The notes below the pieces were generated by a model, which was not told where the DNA came from, did not search any database, and was given only the letters and a program-made list of their open reading frames with translations. The translations under genes were made by a program, and so were the position numbers. A DNA stretch of 49,692 nucleotides from the NCBI RefSeq assembly GCF_000743355.1, contig NZ_JQEI01000046.1, positions 1-49,692 on the forward strand, written 5' to 3'. This stretch comes from Serratia sp. Ag1. GTDB taxonomy: Bacteria; Pseudomonadota; Gammaproteobacteria; Enterobacterales; Enterobacteriaceae. This document shows, piece by piece, positions 20,537 through 30,000 of this stretch (its first letter is position 1; each line of letters opens with the position of its first letter).

Positions 20537-20881
20537 TTAAGAGTGTTTTTCGATAACCAGATCGACACCTTCATTAAGCAATTCATTGATGGATTGCCCG
20601 GTTGCCTGTGCCGCTACAGCTAACGCCTGATGGCGTTCTGGCGAGAGGCGGGTGGTTACTTTGCCGCTGTAGGTTTTATACGGTTCAATACCGTCTTTAC
20701 GGCACTCGTCCAAAAAGATCGCCAGAGAGGTGGCCCCTTCTTTCTTGAGTTCTTCCACGCTGTAGGCGTAAAAGTCTGCCCCACCATTCAGCCCAATAAA
20801 CTCCCCCCGAAACATTTCGATCTCTGGGTCAAAGCTGAGCACGGCAATATGACCGTCGATCTTCAATGTGTTATTCATCAT
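20537..20881 (-). CDS. hicB: HicB-family antitoxin
   Basis: 114 residues: an N-terminal degenerate RNase-H-like HicB fold (IAVLSFDPEIEMFRGEFIGL) and a C-terminal ribbon-helix-helix DNA-binding segment (GKVTTRLSPERHQALAVAAQ, then TGQSINELLNEGV). HicB neutralises HicA and represses the operon. Its start overlaps the hicA stop (ATGA), so antitoxin synthesis depends on translation of the toxin gene. Confidence 0.9.
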   Translation of the reverse strand: MMNNTLKIDGHIAVLSFDPEIEMFRGEFIGLNGGADFYAYSVEELKKEGATSLAIFLDECRKDGIEPYKTYSGKVTTRLSPERHQALAVAAQATGQSINELLNEGVDLVIEKHS

Positions 20882-21132
20882 GGTTTAATTCCTAAACTGT
20901 CCAACCAGAGCCTGATGGAGTTAACCGCCCCCTTGTCAGTAGTAGGTCTGGGATGGGGCCGATGAAAGATACGTTTCTCACCCTTCAACAGCACAGCGAT
21001 CCTAGAACCTTCCCTCTCGTGAATTTCCGCCCCTAACGCGGTAAAAAGCGCCTCAATATCAGACCACTTTATAGAACCGTTGACAGGCCGGGCAAACACA
21101 TCTGACAGCGTTTTTTGGTGTCGTTTGTTCAT
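20878..21132 (-). CDS. hicA: HicA-family mRNA interferase toxin
   Basis: 84 residues, starting MNKRHQKTLSDVFARPVNG. IKWSDIEALFTALGAEI and GSRIAVLLKGEKRIFHRPHP fit the dsRBD-like HicA fold, with the functional histidine probably in FHRPHP. HicA toxins cleave mRNA independently of translation. It is the upstream gene of the pair, as usual for hicAB. The pair adjoins a phage-like fragment, consistent with mobile origin. Confidence 0.88.
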   Translation of the reverse strand: MNKRHQKTLSDVFARPVNGSIKWSDIEALFTALGAEIHEREGSRIAVLLKGEKRIFHRPHPRPTTDKGAVNSIRLWLDSLGIKP

Positions 21133-21570
21133 GGAGTTTATAGTATCACTTTATGACACCATCGCAAGACTTAGAGAATGCATTTCTTATGGTTATCAGG
21201 ATGATTAAAGGAACAGCATAGGCCGAACGCCCTGCCATGTTCTGAGGGCGTCGCTATCGCGCCACATCAATGATATAGCGTGAGAATTCAGACGCGATGA
21301 TAAATCGCCGTAACGAGCCGCTGACAGCGATTTTTAAATGACGTAAAACAATGCTATCCCCGCCACGCCTGCCCGCTTCCTGGGGCACTTTTAATGCAGT
21401 CACGCTAAGTCGCGTAGCTTAGGTAACACTAGCTTTTAAGATGAATATCAAATCTAAATTACGATTATGACACTATTGAAAAAAAAGCAAGATAATCACA
21501 TCATGACTTTATGGACAAACCTACAGCTTCAATCGTTCAGCCAAAATAGCCCAACAGTAGCAATTAGATA
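21133..21570. other. Intergenic stretch without a recognisable gene
   Basis: 438 bases between hicA and the AT-rich operon. The left half is of mixed composition with several short imperfect inverted repeats (for example GCGATGATAAATCGC); the right half becomes AT-rich. I see no credible ORF, RNA gene or insertion sequence. Confidence 0.5.
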
Positions 21571-22038
21571 TCAACTAGCTATTTCCTCTACGCTTCCGCC
21601 CTCAAACCTCAGATAAAATGATGACAGCTCTAATAAAGTTGTCTTTACCTCCATAAAGTCAACCTCCCGATCTACCAAGCCAGCCAAGTAAAACATTCCG
21701 ATATGAGGATATCCCTTATCCTCAAATGAAATTAGCTTTCTAGGATTATTCACATAATTGTAAACCTCCGACATATCAAAAGACATATAAACCGCCGGTT
21801 TAGTTCTCCCTCCAAGATTTATATTTCTATGAGCTTCCTTAACCATTTCAAATTTATCGACTTTATTTGAGTGACTAAAAGAAAGATAGCCATGATCATC
21901 CACGGTTAAATTAAAACACAAATGTGAAGCAACCCCGTTAATGGCCCTATGCTCCTCTCTAACATAACGCCAAAGGAAGTAATTATTTATTTGTGCACGA
22001 ACCTTACTGAAAGATTTAGGTAAGCATAAATCACTCAT
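21571..22038 (-). CDS. Unknown protein, third gene of AT-rich operon
   Basis: 155 residues, soluble, no signal peptide or membrane helix. It contains QINNYFLWRYVREEHRAING, VYMSFDMSEVYNYV and HIGMFYLAGLVDREVDFMEV. Family not recognised. The coding strand is far richer in A and T than neighbouring core genes, which suggests horizontal acquisition. It starts one base after the stop of the preceding gene (TAA-T-ATG), so it is part of a compact operon with the two genes to its right. Confidence 0.75.
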   Translation of the reverse strand: MSDLCLPKSFSKVRAQINNYFLWRYVREEHRAINGVASHLCFNLTVDDHGYLSFSHSNKVDKFEMVKEAHRNINLGGRTKPAVYMSFDMSEVYNYVNNPRKLISFEDKGYPHIGMFYLAGLVDREVDFMEVKTTLLELSSFYLRFEGGSVEEIAS

Positions 22039-22039
22039 A

Positions 22040-22789
22040 TTACCAATCCATGATATTTAATATCGCAAGTATACCATCAGAATTCCTTAAATCTTTTCCG
22101 GTATACCCCCTCCCAGAGTACTTCATTATGCCGTTTTTTCGTTTTACATATGAATATATCAATTCACTATTATCTTTAACAAGTATATTTAAAGTGCCTT
22201 TGTTTTTATGCTTTAATTGTCTAAGAATGCCAAAAAAACCAGTTTCTCCATCAATATAAAAATCCAAATTATTCTTGTCATAAATGAAAGGGATATATCT
22301 GAAAATTTGCAGTAAGGACTGCACTGATGCTTCAACATATGACCGCTCAGCTTTCACACATTCTCTTTCATAAGACAAGTATGAATCTAATATTTTACTG
22401 AGCACAGCGTCATAACTATATTTCTCATCTCTACTCACAACATTCATGACATATCTAATATAACCTTCCACGCCCCCCACCTCATTATCATTGTAAAAGG
22501 TGTTAAGAAACTCAATCCATTGTTTCAGTTCGCTATCAAAACATTCCAAAAAAAGATATTCAATATCTTTTCTTTCGCCTTTAAAAGCTATTTCTCGAGG
22601 AATAGTTGACTTAACCGACACAAAAGAAACATCCTGGGTAAGTTGTTCCCCTTCAATACACTCAAGAAAACCATTCACATTATCAATAGACTTTGGGTGC
22701 TTTACATCAATATCAATACTATTAGTGAAAAAGAAAAGCTCATCTTTAACATAGAAGCATTCTTGTGCAGTAAAGCCTTTTTCTTTCAT
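22040..22789 (-). CDS. Unknown protein, second gene of AT-rich operon
   Basis: 249 residues, predicted cytoplasmic. Features include ECFYVKDELFFFTNSIDIDV at the N terminus, an acidic central helical part (LECFDSELKQWIEFLNTFYN), and a basic C-terminal part (SYVKRKNGIMKYSGRGYTG). No catalytic motif and no family recognised. Low GC like its partners. Its ATG follows the first gene's TAG by a single base (TAG-C-ATG), so the three proteins are very likely made together. Confidence 0.75.
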   Translation of the reverse strand: MKEKGFTAQECFYVKDELFFFTNSIDIDVKHPKSIDNVNGFLECIEGEQLTQDVSFVSVKSTIPREIAFKGERKDIEYLFLECFDSELKQWIEFLNTFYNDNEVGGVEGYIRYVMNVVSRDEKYSYDAVLSKILDSYLSYERECVKAERSYVEASVQSLLQIFRYIPFIYDKNNLDFYIDGETGFFGILRQLKHKNKGTLNILVKDNSELIYSYVKRKNGIMKYSGRGYTGKDLRNSDGILAILNIMDW

Positions 22790-22790
22790 G

Positions 22791-23021
22791 CTAATCTTCC
22801 ATTTCTATAAACTTCGTCAACCCTGAAATTAATCTTTCAGCGTGATTTTTGGTTAACGCTATTGAATAGAAAACATTCACAACATCTTTTTCTGGAGAGT
22901 CCATAAAGTCAACAATACATATGTCATCAGAAATCCCCATTCTTATCGATAGCGGGAATATGGGCGGATTAACTCTTGAAACTATGTTTTTCTTTGTCTT
23001 TCCTACTGTTATACGTTCCAT
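22791..23021 (-). CDS. Unknown small protein, first gene of AT-rich operon
   Basis: I place the start at 23021 (MERITVGKTKKN, 76 residues). A further ATG at 23057 is open, but it overlaps a perfect -10 TATAAT, so it would lie at or before the transcription start. The C-terminal VFYSIALTKNHAERLISGLT resembles DUF3467-like proteins in which SxxHAxxLxxxL recurs; this is a weak resemblance. First gene of a three-gene AT-rich operon. Confidence 0.65.
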   Translation of the reverse strand: MERITVGKTKKNIVSRVNPPIFPLSIRMGISDDICIVDFMDSPEKDVVNVFYSIALTKNHAERLISGLTKFIEMED

Positions 23022-23055
23022 TTCCTGCTCTCTTTGCTCTGCGCCACATGGTTCC

Positions 23056-23061
23056 ATTATA
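23056..23061 (-). promoter_or_regulatory. -10 element of the AT-rich operon promoter
   Basis: Consensus TATAAT on the minus strand, 35 bases before the chosen start of the first gene. No good -35 lies 17 bases upstream. The hexamer decides the start choice because it overlaps the upstream ATG. Confidence 0.5.
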
Positions 23062-23101
23062 CAACATGAAAAAACATACGCTAGTATGATTTATAATGCT
23101 A

Positions 23102-23245
23102 CTAAAGTTGTCTTACTGAGTTTAGGCATAGTAGCGTTAAGAAATCGGCGAACTCCATAGCGACGTCTGGGTCATTCCAGCTAACTTCCCCACTCTCGAT
23201 TAATTTCATCACCGCCGTGACGTACTCAGGCGGCGTATCCTGCAT
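23102..23245 (-). CDS. Hypothetical short ORF, possibly the end of a decayed gene
   Basis: From the ATG at 23245 the frame gives 47 residues, including VTAVMKLIESGEVSWNDPDV and MEFADFLTLLCLN, acidic and protein-like. The frame is open upstream as far as the phoH stop but has no convincing start there. The upstream segment VVDVELLTLKRASGTPRSP faintly recalls the tail of Mu-like Com proteins, so the whole may be prophage debris. No clear ribosome site. Confidence 0.3.
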   Translation of the reverse strand: MQDTPPEYVTAVMKLIESGEVSWNDPDVAMEFADFLTLLCLNSVRQL

Positions 23246-23453
23246 AACGTGATCCGGTTCTCGCTCAACCTCCCCACAGTTATTGACAGGACTCCGAGGG
23301 GTGCCGGAGGCTCTTTTTAAAGTCAAAAGCTCAACGTCAACGACTTTACGGGCAATACGCCATTCTATTATACGGGTTTCAAATACGTGACCGGAACAAA
23401 GATGCGACACGAAGATACTGATCACCTTCTGCAGAACTCTTTGTTTTTTCTGG

Positions 23454-23500
23454 TACGCCCCGTAGTTTGGGGCGTAAGAAAGGCCACCGCAGTGGCCTTT
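23454..23500 (-). terminator. Double hairpin downstream of phoH
   Basis: AAAGGCCAC / GTGGCCTTT (23479-23500) followed by a second perfect stem TACGCCCC / GGGGCGTA (23454-23476). They begin 18 bases past the phoH stop. The first probably terminates phoH transcription, although its T-run is short. Confidence 0.65.
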
Positions 23501-23517
23501 CAAAAAGTTAAAATAAA

Positions 23518-24306
23518 TCAATCATATGCATTAAGCGTGTGCTGGCACAGTGCCGAGCGGACACAGTCTTGTTTATCAAAGCGGATGATGCCTACCATCT
23601 CGTCCTCTTCGAAGCGCTCCAACGCGTCGCTGAGGCCGGATTTCACGCCGCGCGGTAAATCGCACTGGGTGATATCACCATTCACGATCACCGTAACGTT
23701 TTCACCCAAGCGGGTCAGAAACATCTTCATCTGGCTGGCGGTCACGTTTTGGGCTTCGTCCAGAATCACCACCGCATTTTCAAAAGTACGCCCGCGCATA
23801 TAAGCGAAAGGCGCGATCTCCACCTTGCCGATTTCCGGGCGCAGGCAGTATTGCATAAACGAAGATCCTAAACGGCGCAGCAAAACGTCATACACTGGCC
23901 GGAAATAAGGGGCGAATTTCTCAGAGATATCCCCAGGCAAAAAGCCGAGATCTTCATCGGCCTGCAGAACCGGACGCGTCACAATAATCCGATCCACCTC
24001 TTTATGTATTAAAGCTTCTGCCGCTTTGGCCGCGCTGATAAACGTTTTACCGCAACCCGCTTCGCCAGTGGCAAATATTAACTGCTTATTCTCTATGGCT
24101 GATAAGTAATGACCTTGAGCTTCAGTTCTCGCTTCAATGGTAGAAGTATCTCGGCTGTCACGAGCCATGCCGATCGACTCAACCCCCCCCATTTGCACCA
24201 GCGAGGTCACGCTTTCTTCTTCACGTTGGCGATGGCTACGTGCGTCACGGCGAATAACGCGTTTAGCTTCACGACGTGCTTTGATCACTGCTTTCTGTCT
24301 TCCCAT
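23518..24306 (-). CDS. phoH: PhoH-family ATPase
   Basis: 262 residues, almost collinear with E. coli PhoH as I recall it. It begins MGRQKAVIKARREAKRVIRR and has Walker A FATGEAGCGKTFIS near 78-91, TRPVLQADEDLGFLPGD, and Walker B AVVILDEAQNVTASQMKMF near 188-206. PhoH is a cytoplasmic P-loop NTPase related to superfamily I helicases and in E. coli belongs to the phosphate-starvation regulon. I could not place a convincing Pho box upstream. Confidence 0.93.
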   Translation of the reverse strand: MGRQKAVIKARREAKRVIRRDARSHRQREEESVTSLVQMGGVESIGMARDSRDTSTIEARTEAQGHYLSAIENKQLIFATGEAGCGKTFISAAKAAEALIHKEVDRIIVTRPVLQADEDLGFLPGDISEKFAPYFRPVYDVLLRRLGSSFMQYCLRPEIGKVEIAPFAYMRGRTFENAVVILDEAQNVTASQMKMFLTRLGENVTVIVNGDITQCDLPRGVKSGLSDALERFEEDEMVGIIRFDKQDCVRSALCQHTLNAYD

Positions 24307-24946
24307 AGTGGCACCTTACAGTTTGTTTCACCTACCGCAGCGGCACTGGGTACCGCGCGATTATGTTTCACACACGTATTAGGTTTTGGCTTCCTTTAGA
24401 GCCAATATAAGCCGATGAATAATGTGAATACGCGGCTACATCGTAATGAGCCTTGTTTTCACGGGACAACACGGTTTGCAGGTAATAAGAGAGTGTTACT
24501 GTCAGATTTTTGCGCAAGAGCTGGCAAGAATCGGTCAAAAATTGAGAGGCGGAGGGGGAGCCCTCGTTACAACGAGCAATCAGGGAGGAGATGTTATTTG
24601 TCTTTTGTAGCCCAACCAAGGACTTTACCATTAGCGATCCCCGCAGTGATATTTACAGCACCGAGCTGTGCACCGAGTGAAACTACCGCCAGATGATTAC
24701 AGTATAATGACATTCAAATCCGTCGTGTTACTAAAATGTAAAAAAAGTTATTTTTATTTTTTTCAGAGCAGCTAAAAACACTCTATCATGCCGTTCACAT
24801 CATTTATGGGTTATTTTTTATCATTAAAAATCAATTAGTTAATATTAATCATCGACAGTTTGCCTAGGCCTTCAGATTAAAATTCAAGCAACTTGAAATA
24901 ACCATATTGATAGCCTCCCCATGTTCAAGGGGAGGCTAAAAAAGCA
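24307..24946. other. Intergenic region upstream of phoH and downstream of putP
   Basis: 640 bases. An 87-codon frame at 24368-24631 (minus) has no ribosome site and no protein-like composition, so it is not called. The right part is AT-rich and contains a fragment of the palindromic repeat (AAGCAACTTGAA, 24886-24897) and a strong hairpin at 24911-24938. It presumably holds the phoH promoter. Confidence 0.5.
24911..24938 (-). terminator. Strong hairpin downstream of putP
   Basis: Perfect 10-base stem TAGCCTCCCC / GGGGAGGCTA with an 8-base loop, 9 bases past the putP stop. The T-run is on the stop-codon side rather than after the hairpin in the putP direction, so intrinsic termination may be weak. 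Position still favours a 3'-end role. Confidence 0.6.
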
Positions 24947-26431
24947 TTACACCGTTTTAAACTCGGCTTCAGCCAATTCAAAACGTTCGGTCATGGTTGC
25001 CGAAGGCTTACGCCCCATCAGGCTGACCAGCACGATGGCGATGCTACCAAACAGGAAGCCAGGAATGATTTCATACAGATCAAGCCAGGCATATTGCTTC
25101 CAGACGATCACGGTGATCGCACCGACTAACATACCAGCCAGTGCGCCGTTGCGGGTCATGCGTGGCCACATGACCGAGATCAGCACCACTGGGCCAAATG
25201 CAGCACCGAAACCTGCCCAAGCGTAGCTGACCAAGCCCAGCACGCGGTTTTCCGGGTTAGCTGCCAACGCGATAGCCACCAGCGCAACCACCAGTACCAT
25301 GATTCGCCCCACCCACACCAGCTCACGCTGGCTGGCACCTTTACGCAAGAAGGCTTTGTACAAGTCTTCTGTGATCGCGCTGGAACACACCAGCAGTTGG
25401 CAGCTTAAGGTGCTCATCACGGCAGCCAGAATCGCCGACAGCAGGATGCCCGCAATCCAAGGATTGAACAGCAACATAGCCAGCTCAATAAACACCCGCT
25501 CACCGTTTTGTGACACATTCCCGGCTTGCTCCGGGTTATTGGCAAAATAAGCGATCCCGAAGAACCCAACCGCAATGGTGCCCGCCAGGCACAGGATCAT
25601 CCAGGTCATACTGATACGGCGTGCGCTGCGGATAGTGCGGTGGGAATCTGCCGCCATGAAACGCGCCAGAATGTGCGGCTGGCCAAAATACCCCAACCCC
25701 CAGCCCATCAGTGACAGGATGGCGACAAAATTCAGCCCTTTCATCATATCGATGTTGGCCGGGTTTTGAGCCGCAATCACCAGCATCGACGTGTCGATCC
25801 CGCCAACGGCGAAAATCACAATGACCGGCGTCAGGATCAGCGCAAAGATCATCAGGCTGGCCTGCACGGTATCGGTCCAACTGACCGCCAGGAACCCGCC
25901 AATAAAGGTATAAAGAATAGTAGCGGCGGCACCGGCCCACAGCGCGGTGGCGTAGCTCATGCCGAAGGTGCTTTCAAACAGACGCGCCCCGGCAACGATG
26001 CCAGAGGCGCAATAGATGGTGAAAAATACCAGAATGACGATGGCGGAAATCACCCGCAACAGCTTGCTGTTGTCTTCAAAACGGCTGGTGAAATAGTCTG
26101 GCAACGTCAGGGCATTATTGTTGGCTTCGGTATGCACGCGCAACCGGCCAGCCACCAGCTTCCAGTTCAGGTAAGCGCCAATCGTCAGGCCGATGGCGAT
26201 CCAGCTTTCAGAAATGCCGGACAGGAAGATTGCCCCAGGCAAACCCATCAATAACCAGCCACTCATGTCGGAAGCCCCGGCGGAAAGCGCGGTAACCACG
26301 CTCCCCAGGCTGCGGCCACCCAGAATATAATCATCAAAGTTGTTGGTCGCCCGGTAGGCGATTAAGCCGATTAGCACCATCCCAAAAATGTACACCAGGA
26401 AGGTCACCAGCATTGGTGTGCTCATTGTCAT
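24947..26431 (-). CDS. putP: Sodium/proline symporter PutP
   Basis: 494 residues with about 13 membrane helices, SSS family, importing proline with Na+. MSTPMLVTFLVYIFGMVLIG at the N terminus, NFDDYILGGRSLG, SAGASDMSGWLLMGLPGAIF and WGLGYFGQPHILARFMAADS are essentially those of enterobacterial PutP. The start is ATG 26431 with GTGGAGAG upstream. It is divergent from putA across a 588-base control region. Confidence 0.97.
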   Translation of the reverse strand: MTMSTPMLVTFLVYIFGMVLIGLIAYRATNNFDDYILGGRSLGSVVTALSAGASDMSGWLLMGLPGAIFLSGISESWIAIGLTIGAYLNWKLVAGRLRVHTEANNNALTLPDYFTSRFEDNSKLLRVISAIVILVFFTIYCASGIVAGARLFESTFGMSYATALWAGAAATILYTFIGGFLAVSWTDTVQASLMIFALILTPVIVIFAVGGIDTSMLVIAAQNPANIDMMKGLNFVAILSLMGWGLGYFGQPHILARFMAADSHRTIRSARRISMTWMILCLAGTIAVGFFGIAYFANNPEQAGNVSQNGERVFIELAMLLFNPWIAGILLSAILAAVMSTLSCQLLVCSSAITEDLYKAFLRKGASQRELVWVGRIMVLVVALVAIALAANPENRVLGLVSYAWAGFGAAFGPVVLISVMWPRMTRNGALAGMLVGAITVIVWKQYAWLDLYEIIPGFLFGSIAIVLVSLMGRKPSATMTERFELAEAEFKTV

Positions 26432-27019
26432 TCAACTCTCCACTTTCATTGTTCCCTTGGTCTTTCAGGCAGTCGCGTTGTTAGCCGCCGCTTGAAATCT
26501 ATCGGGTATTTTTATTCACGCTGTTTGCGAGGTTTTTCATCCGCCGCAGTGCCAGAACAGAGCACCTTAGGATGTGCGGCGGATAAACAGGGTTTCTGCC
26601 CGGTATTGTAGAAACGCTGGCTATCCTAGATGACGAACTCAACAGCCAACAAGGCATTTAACAATAAAGTTACACAAAGTTTACCCTGCATCACATTTAG
26701 CCACCCTATGGGTTGCACTCATCAATCGCAAAATGAGTTGCACCTCTCCTTTGCCCCTATAAAACACAAGGTAATGTTACAACTCATGGCCGAAAACCAG
26801 TGCTGCCTGCAAAAAACATGTCGGCGTTGCATGTTAAAAAACCGATTGGAATCACACTTCGCTCACTGGCTCGATTTAACAAGGTTGCACAAAGTTGCAA
26901 CATGCAGGATATTACCCGCATTAATCACACAACCTATCCACGAACCTATCCCAGCAGGTTTATCTGCACAGCGTTATATGCCTGATGGGATAGGTTCTAC
27001 ACACAGGAGCTGGATTGGC
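26432..27019. promoter_or_regulatory. put control region with multiple PutA operators
   Basis: The hexamer GTTGCA, the known recognition core of the PutA ribbon-helix-helix, occurs five times in the same orientation at 26712, 26737, 26826, 26884 and 26894. The last is followed by AC, making a palindromic GTTGCAAC. Copies at 26884 and 26894 are 10 bases apart, and those at 26712 and 26737 are 25 apart. Without proline, PutA should bind here and repress putP and putA. The putA frame is open through part of this region but translation should start at 27020. Confidence 0.8.
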
Positions 27020-30000
27020 ATGGGCACTACCACGATGGGCGTAAAGCTTGATGAAGCCACACGCGACCGGATTAAAAGCGCGGCACAACGTATCGACCGC
27101 ACGCCGCACTGGTTAATCAAGCAAGCCATTTTTAATTATCTTGAGCGCCTGGAAAACGGTTCTGATATTCCTGAACTCCCTGCACTCGCCGCTGCGGGGC
27201 TAACCGAAGCGGACGACATTATGCCGCAAACCCACGAAGAGTCCCATCAACCCTTCCTTGAATTTGCCGAACAGATCCTGCCGCAGTCCGTGCTCCGTGC
27301 CGCTATTACCGCTGCCTATCGCCGCCCGGAAACCGAAGCAGTGCCAATGCTGCTCGAACAGGCGCGCTTACCTGCCGATCTGGCTAAGGCGACGCATAAC
27401 ATGGCCCATGGCATTGCCGAAAAGATGCGTAATCAAAAGAGTGCCAGTGGCCGTGCCGGTATGGTGCAAGGGTTGTTGCAGGAATTTTCGCTGTCTTCAC
27501 AGGAAGGCGTGGCCCTGATGTGTCTGGCAGAAGCTTTGCTGCGCATCCCAGACAAACCTACGCGCGACGCCCTGATCCGCGACAAAATCAGCAACGGCAA
27601 CTGGCATTCGCACCTTGGCCGCAGCCCTTCGCTGTTCGTCAACGCCACAACCTGGGGCCTGCTGTTCACCGGCAAACTGGTGTCTACCCACAACGAAACC
27701 AGCCTGTCGAGCTCGCTGAACCGGATTATCGGCAAAAGCGGCGAACCGCTGATCCGCAAAGGCGTGGATATGGCGATGCGCCTGATGGGGGAGCAGTTTG
27801 TTACCGGTGAAACCATCGCTGAAGCGCTGGCCAATGCCGGTAAACTGGAAGATAAAGGTTTCCGTTATTCTTACGACATGCTGGGCGAAGCGGCACTGAC
27901 CGAAGCTGATGCGCAGGCCTATCTGGTTTCTTATCAGCAGGCGATCCACGCCATCGGTAAAGCTTCTAATGGCCGTGGCATCTATGAAGGCCCAGGTATT
28001 TCGATCAAGCTTTCAGCCCTGCACCCGCGCTACAGCCGCGCGCAATACGATCGCGTGATGGAAGAACTGTACCCACGTTTGCTGTCGCTGACGCTGCAGG
28101 CGCGCCAATATGATATCGGCATCAACATTGACGCCGAAGAGGCCGACCGCCTGGAGATCTCGCTCGATCTGCTGGAAAAGTTGTGTTTTGAACCACAGTT
28201 GGCCGGTTGGAACGGGATTGGCTTCGTGATCCAGGCTTACCAGAAGCGCTGCCCGTTCGCTATTGATGCGGTGATCGATATGGCTAGCCGCAGCCGTCGC
28301 CGCCTGATGATCCGTCTGGTGAAAGGTGCTTACTGGGACAGCGAGATCAAACGTGCTCAGATGGACGGCCTGGAAGGCTACCCGGTTTATACCCGCAAGG
28401 TTTATACCGACGTTTCCTATCTGGCCTGCGCGCGGAAACTGCTGGCCGTACCGAATCTGATTTATCCGCAGTTTGCCACCCATAATGCCCATACCCTCAG
28501 CGCGATTTATCATTTGGCCGGTAACAATTATTATCCGGGGCAATATGAATTCCAGTGCCTGCACGGCATGGGGGAACCGCTGTACGAGCAAGTGGTCGGC
28601 AAAGTGGCCGATGGTAAGCTGAACCGCCCTTGCCGTATTTATGCCCCGGTCGGGACTCACGAAACCCTGCTGGCGTATCTGGTGCGTCGCCTGCTGGAAA
28701 ACGGTGCCAATACCTCGTTCGTTAACCGAATCGCGGATACCACCTTGCCGCTGGACGAACTGGTCGCTGACCCAGTCAGCGCCGTCGAAGCACTGGCAGC
28801 CAGCGAAGGCCAGATCGGCCTGCCGCACCCGCGCATCCCGTTGCCGCGTGAGCTGTACGGTAAAAAACGGGTTAACTCCAACGGGTTGGATCTCGCTAAC
28901 GAACAACGTCTGGCATCACTCTCTAGCGCGCTCCTCACCAGTGCCGCACAACCATGGCGCGCTGAGCCGATTATCGATGCCACTCTGGATCAGGGCGTTG
29001 AACTGCCCGTGCTCAACCCGGCTGAACCGAGTAATGTCGTCGGTTATGTGCGTGAAGCCACCGAAGGCGAAGTCAGCCGTGCGCTGGATGCCGCCGCAGC
29101 CGCCGGGCCAATCTGGTTTGCTACCCCACCGGCTGAGCGGGCCGCTATTCTGGAACGTGCCGCTGAACTGATGGAGAGCCAGCTACAAAGCCTGCTGGGC
29201 ATTCTGGTGCGTGAAGCCGGTAAAACCTTCAACAACGCGATTGCCGAAGTGCGTGAAGCGGTCGATTTCCTGTACTACTACGCGGGTCAGGTGCGTGATG
29301 ACTTCGCCAATGACAGCCATCGCCCGCTCGGCCCAGTGGTCTGCATCAGCCCATGGAACTTCCCGCTGGCGATCTTTACCGGCCAGATTGCTGCCGCGCT
29401 CGCCGCAGGCAACAGCGTGCTGGCAAAACCAGCCGAACAAACGCCACTGGTGGCCGCGCAGGCAGTGCGGATCCTGTTGGAAGCCGGTATTCCTCAAGGA
29501 GTACTGCAACTGTTACCTGGCCAAGGCGAAACCGTGGGTTCGGTATTGGTTAACGACGCGCGCGTGCGTGGCGTGATGTTCACCGGCTCCACCGAGGTTG
29601 CAGGTATCCTGCAACGCAGTATTGCTGGTCGCCTGGATCCACAGGGCCGCCCAACGCCGCTGATCGCCGAAACCGGTGGCCTGAATGCGATGATCGTCGA
29701 TTCTTCCGCACTGACTGAGCAAGTAGTTACCGACGTTGTAGCTTCCGCCTTTGACAGCGCAGGCCAACGCTGTTCTGCCCTACGCATCCTGTGTATTCAG
29801 GAAGATGTGGCTGAACATACGCTGCAAATGCTGCGCGGTGCCATGGCCGAATGCCGCATGGGCAACCCGGAACGCCTGTCTACCGACATTGGCCCGGTGA
29901 TCGATGTTGCAGCCAAAACCGGCATTGAGCGCCATATCCAAGCCATGCGCGCCAAAGGCCGCAAGATTTATCAGGCTGCCAGAGACGATAGTCAGGACGA

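Noticed and set aside
24368-24631. 87-codon ORF between phoH and putP
   Set aside because: No ribosome site, low-complexity composition, and no recognisable features.
26630-27019. 130-codon N-terminal extension of PutA
   Set aside because: It covers the operator region, lacks a ribosome site, and PutA homology begins at 27020 behind AGGAG.
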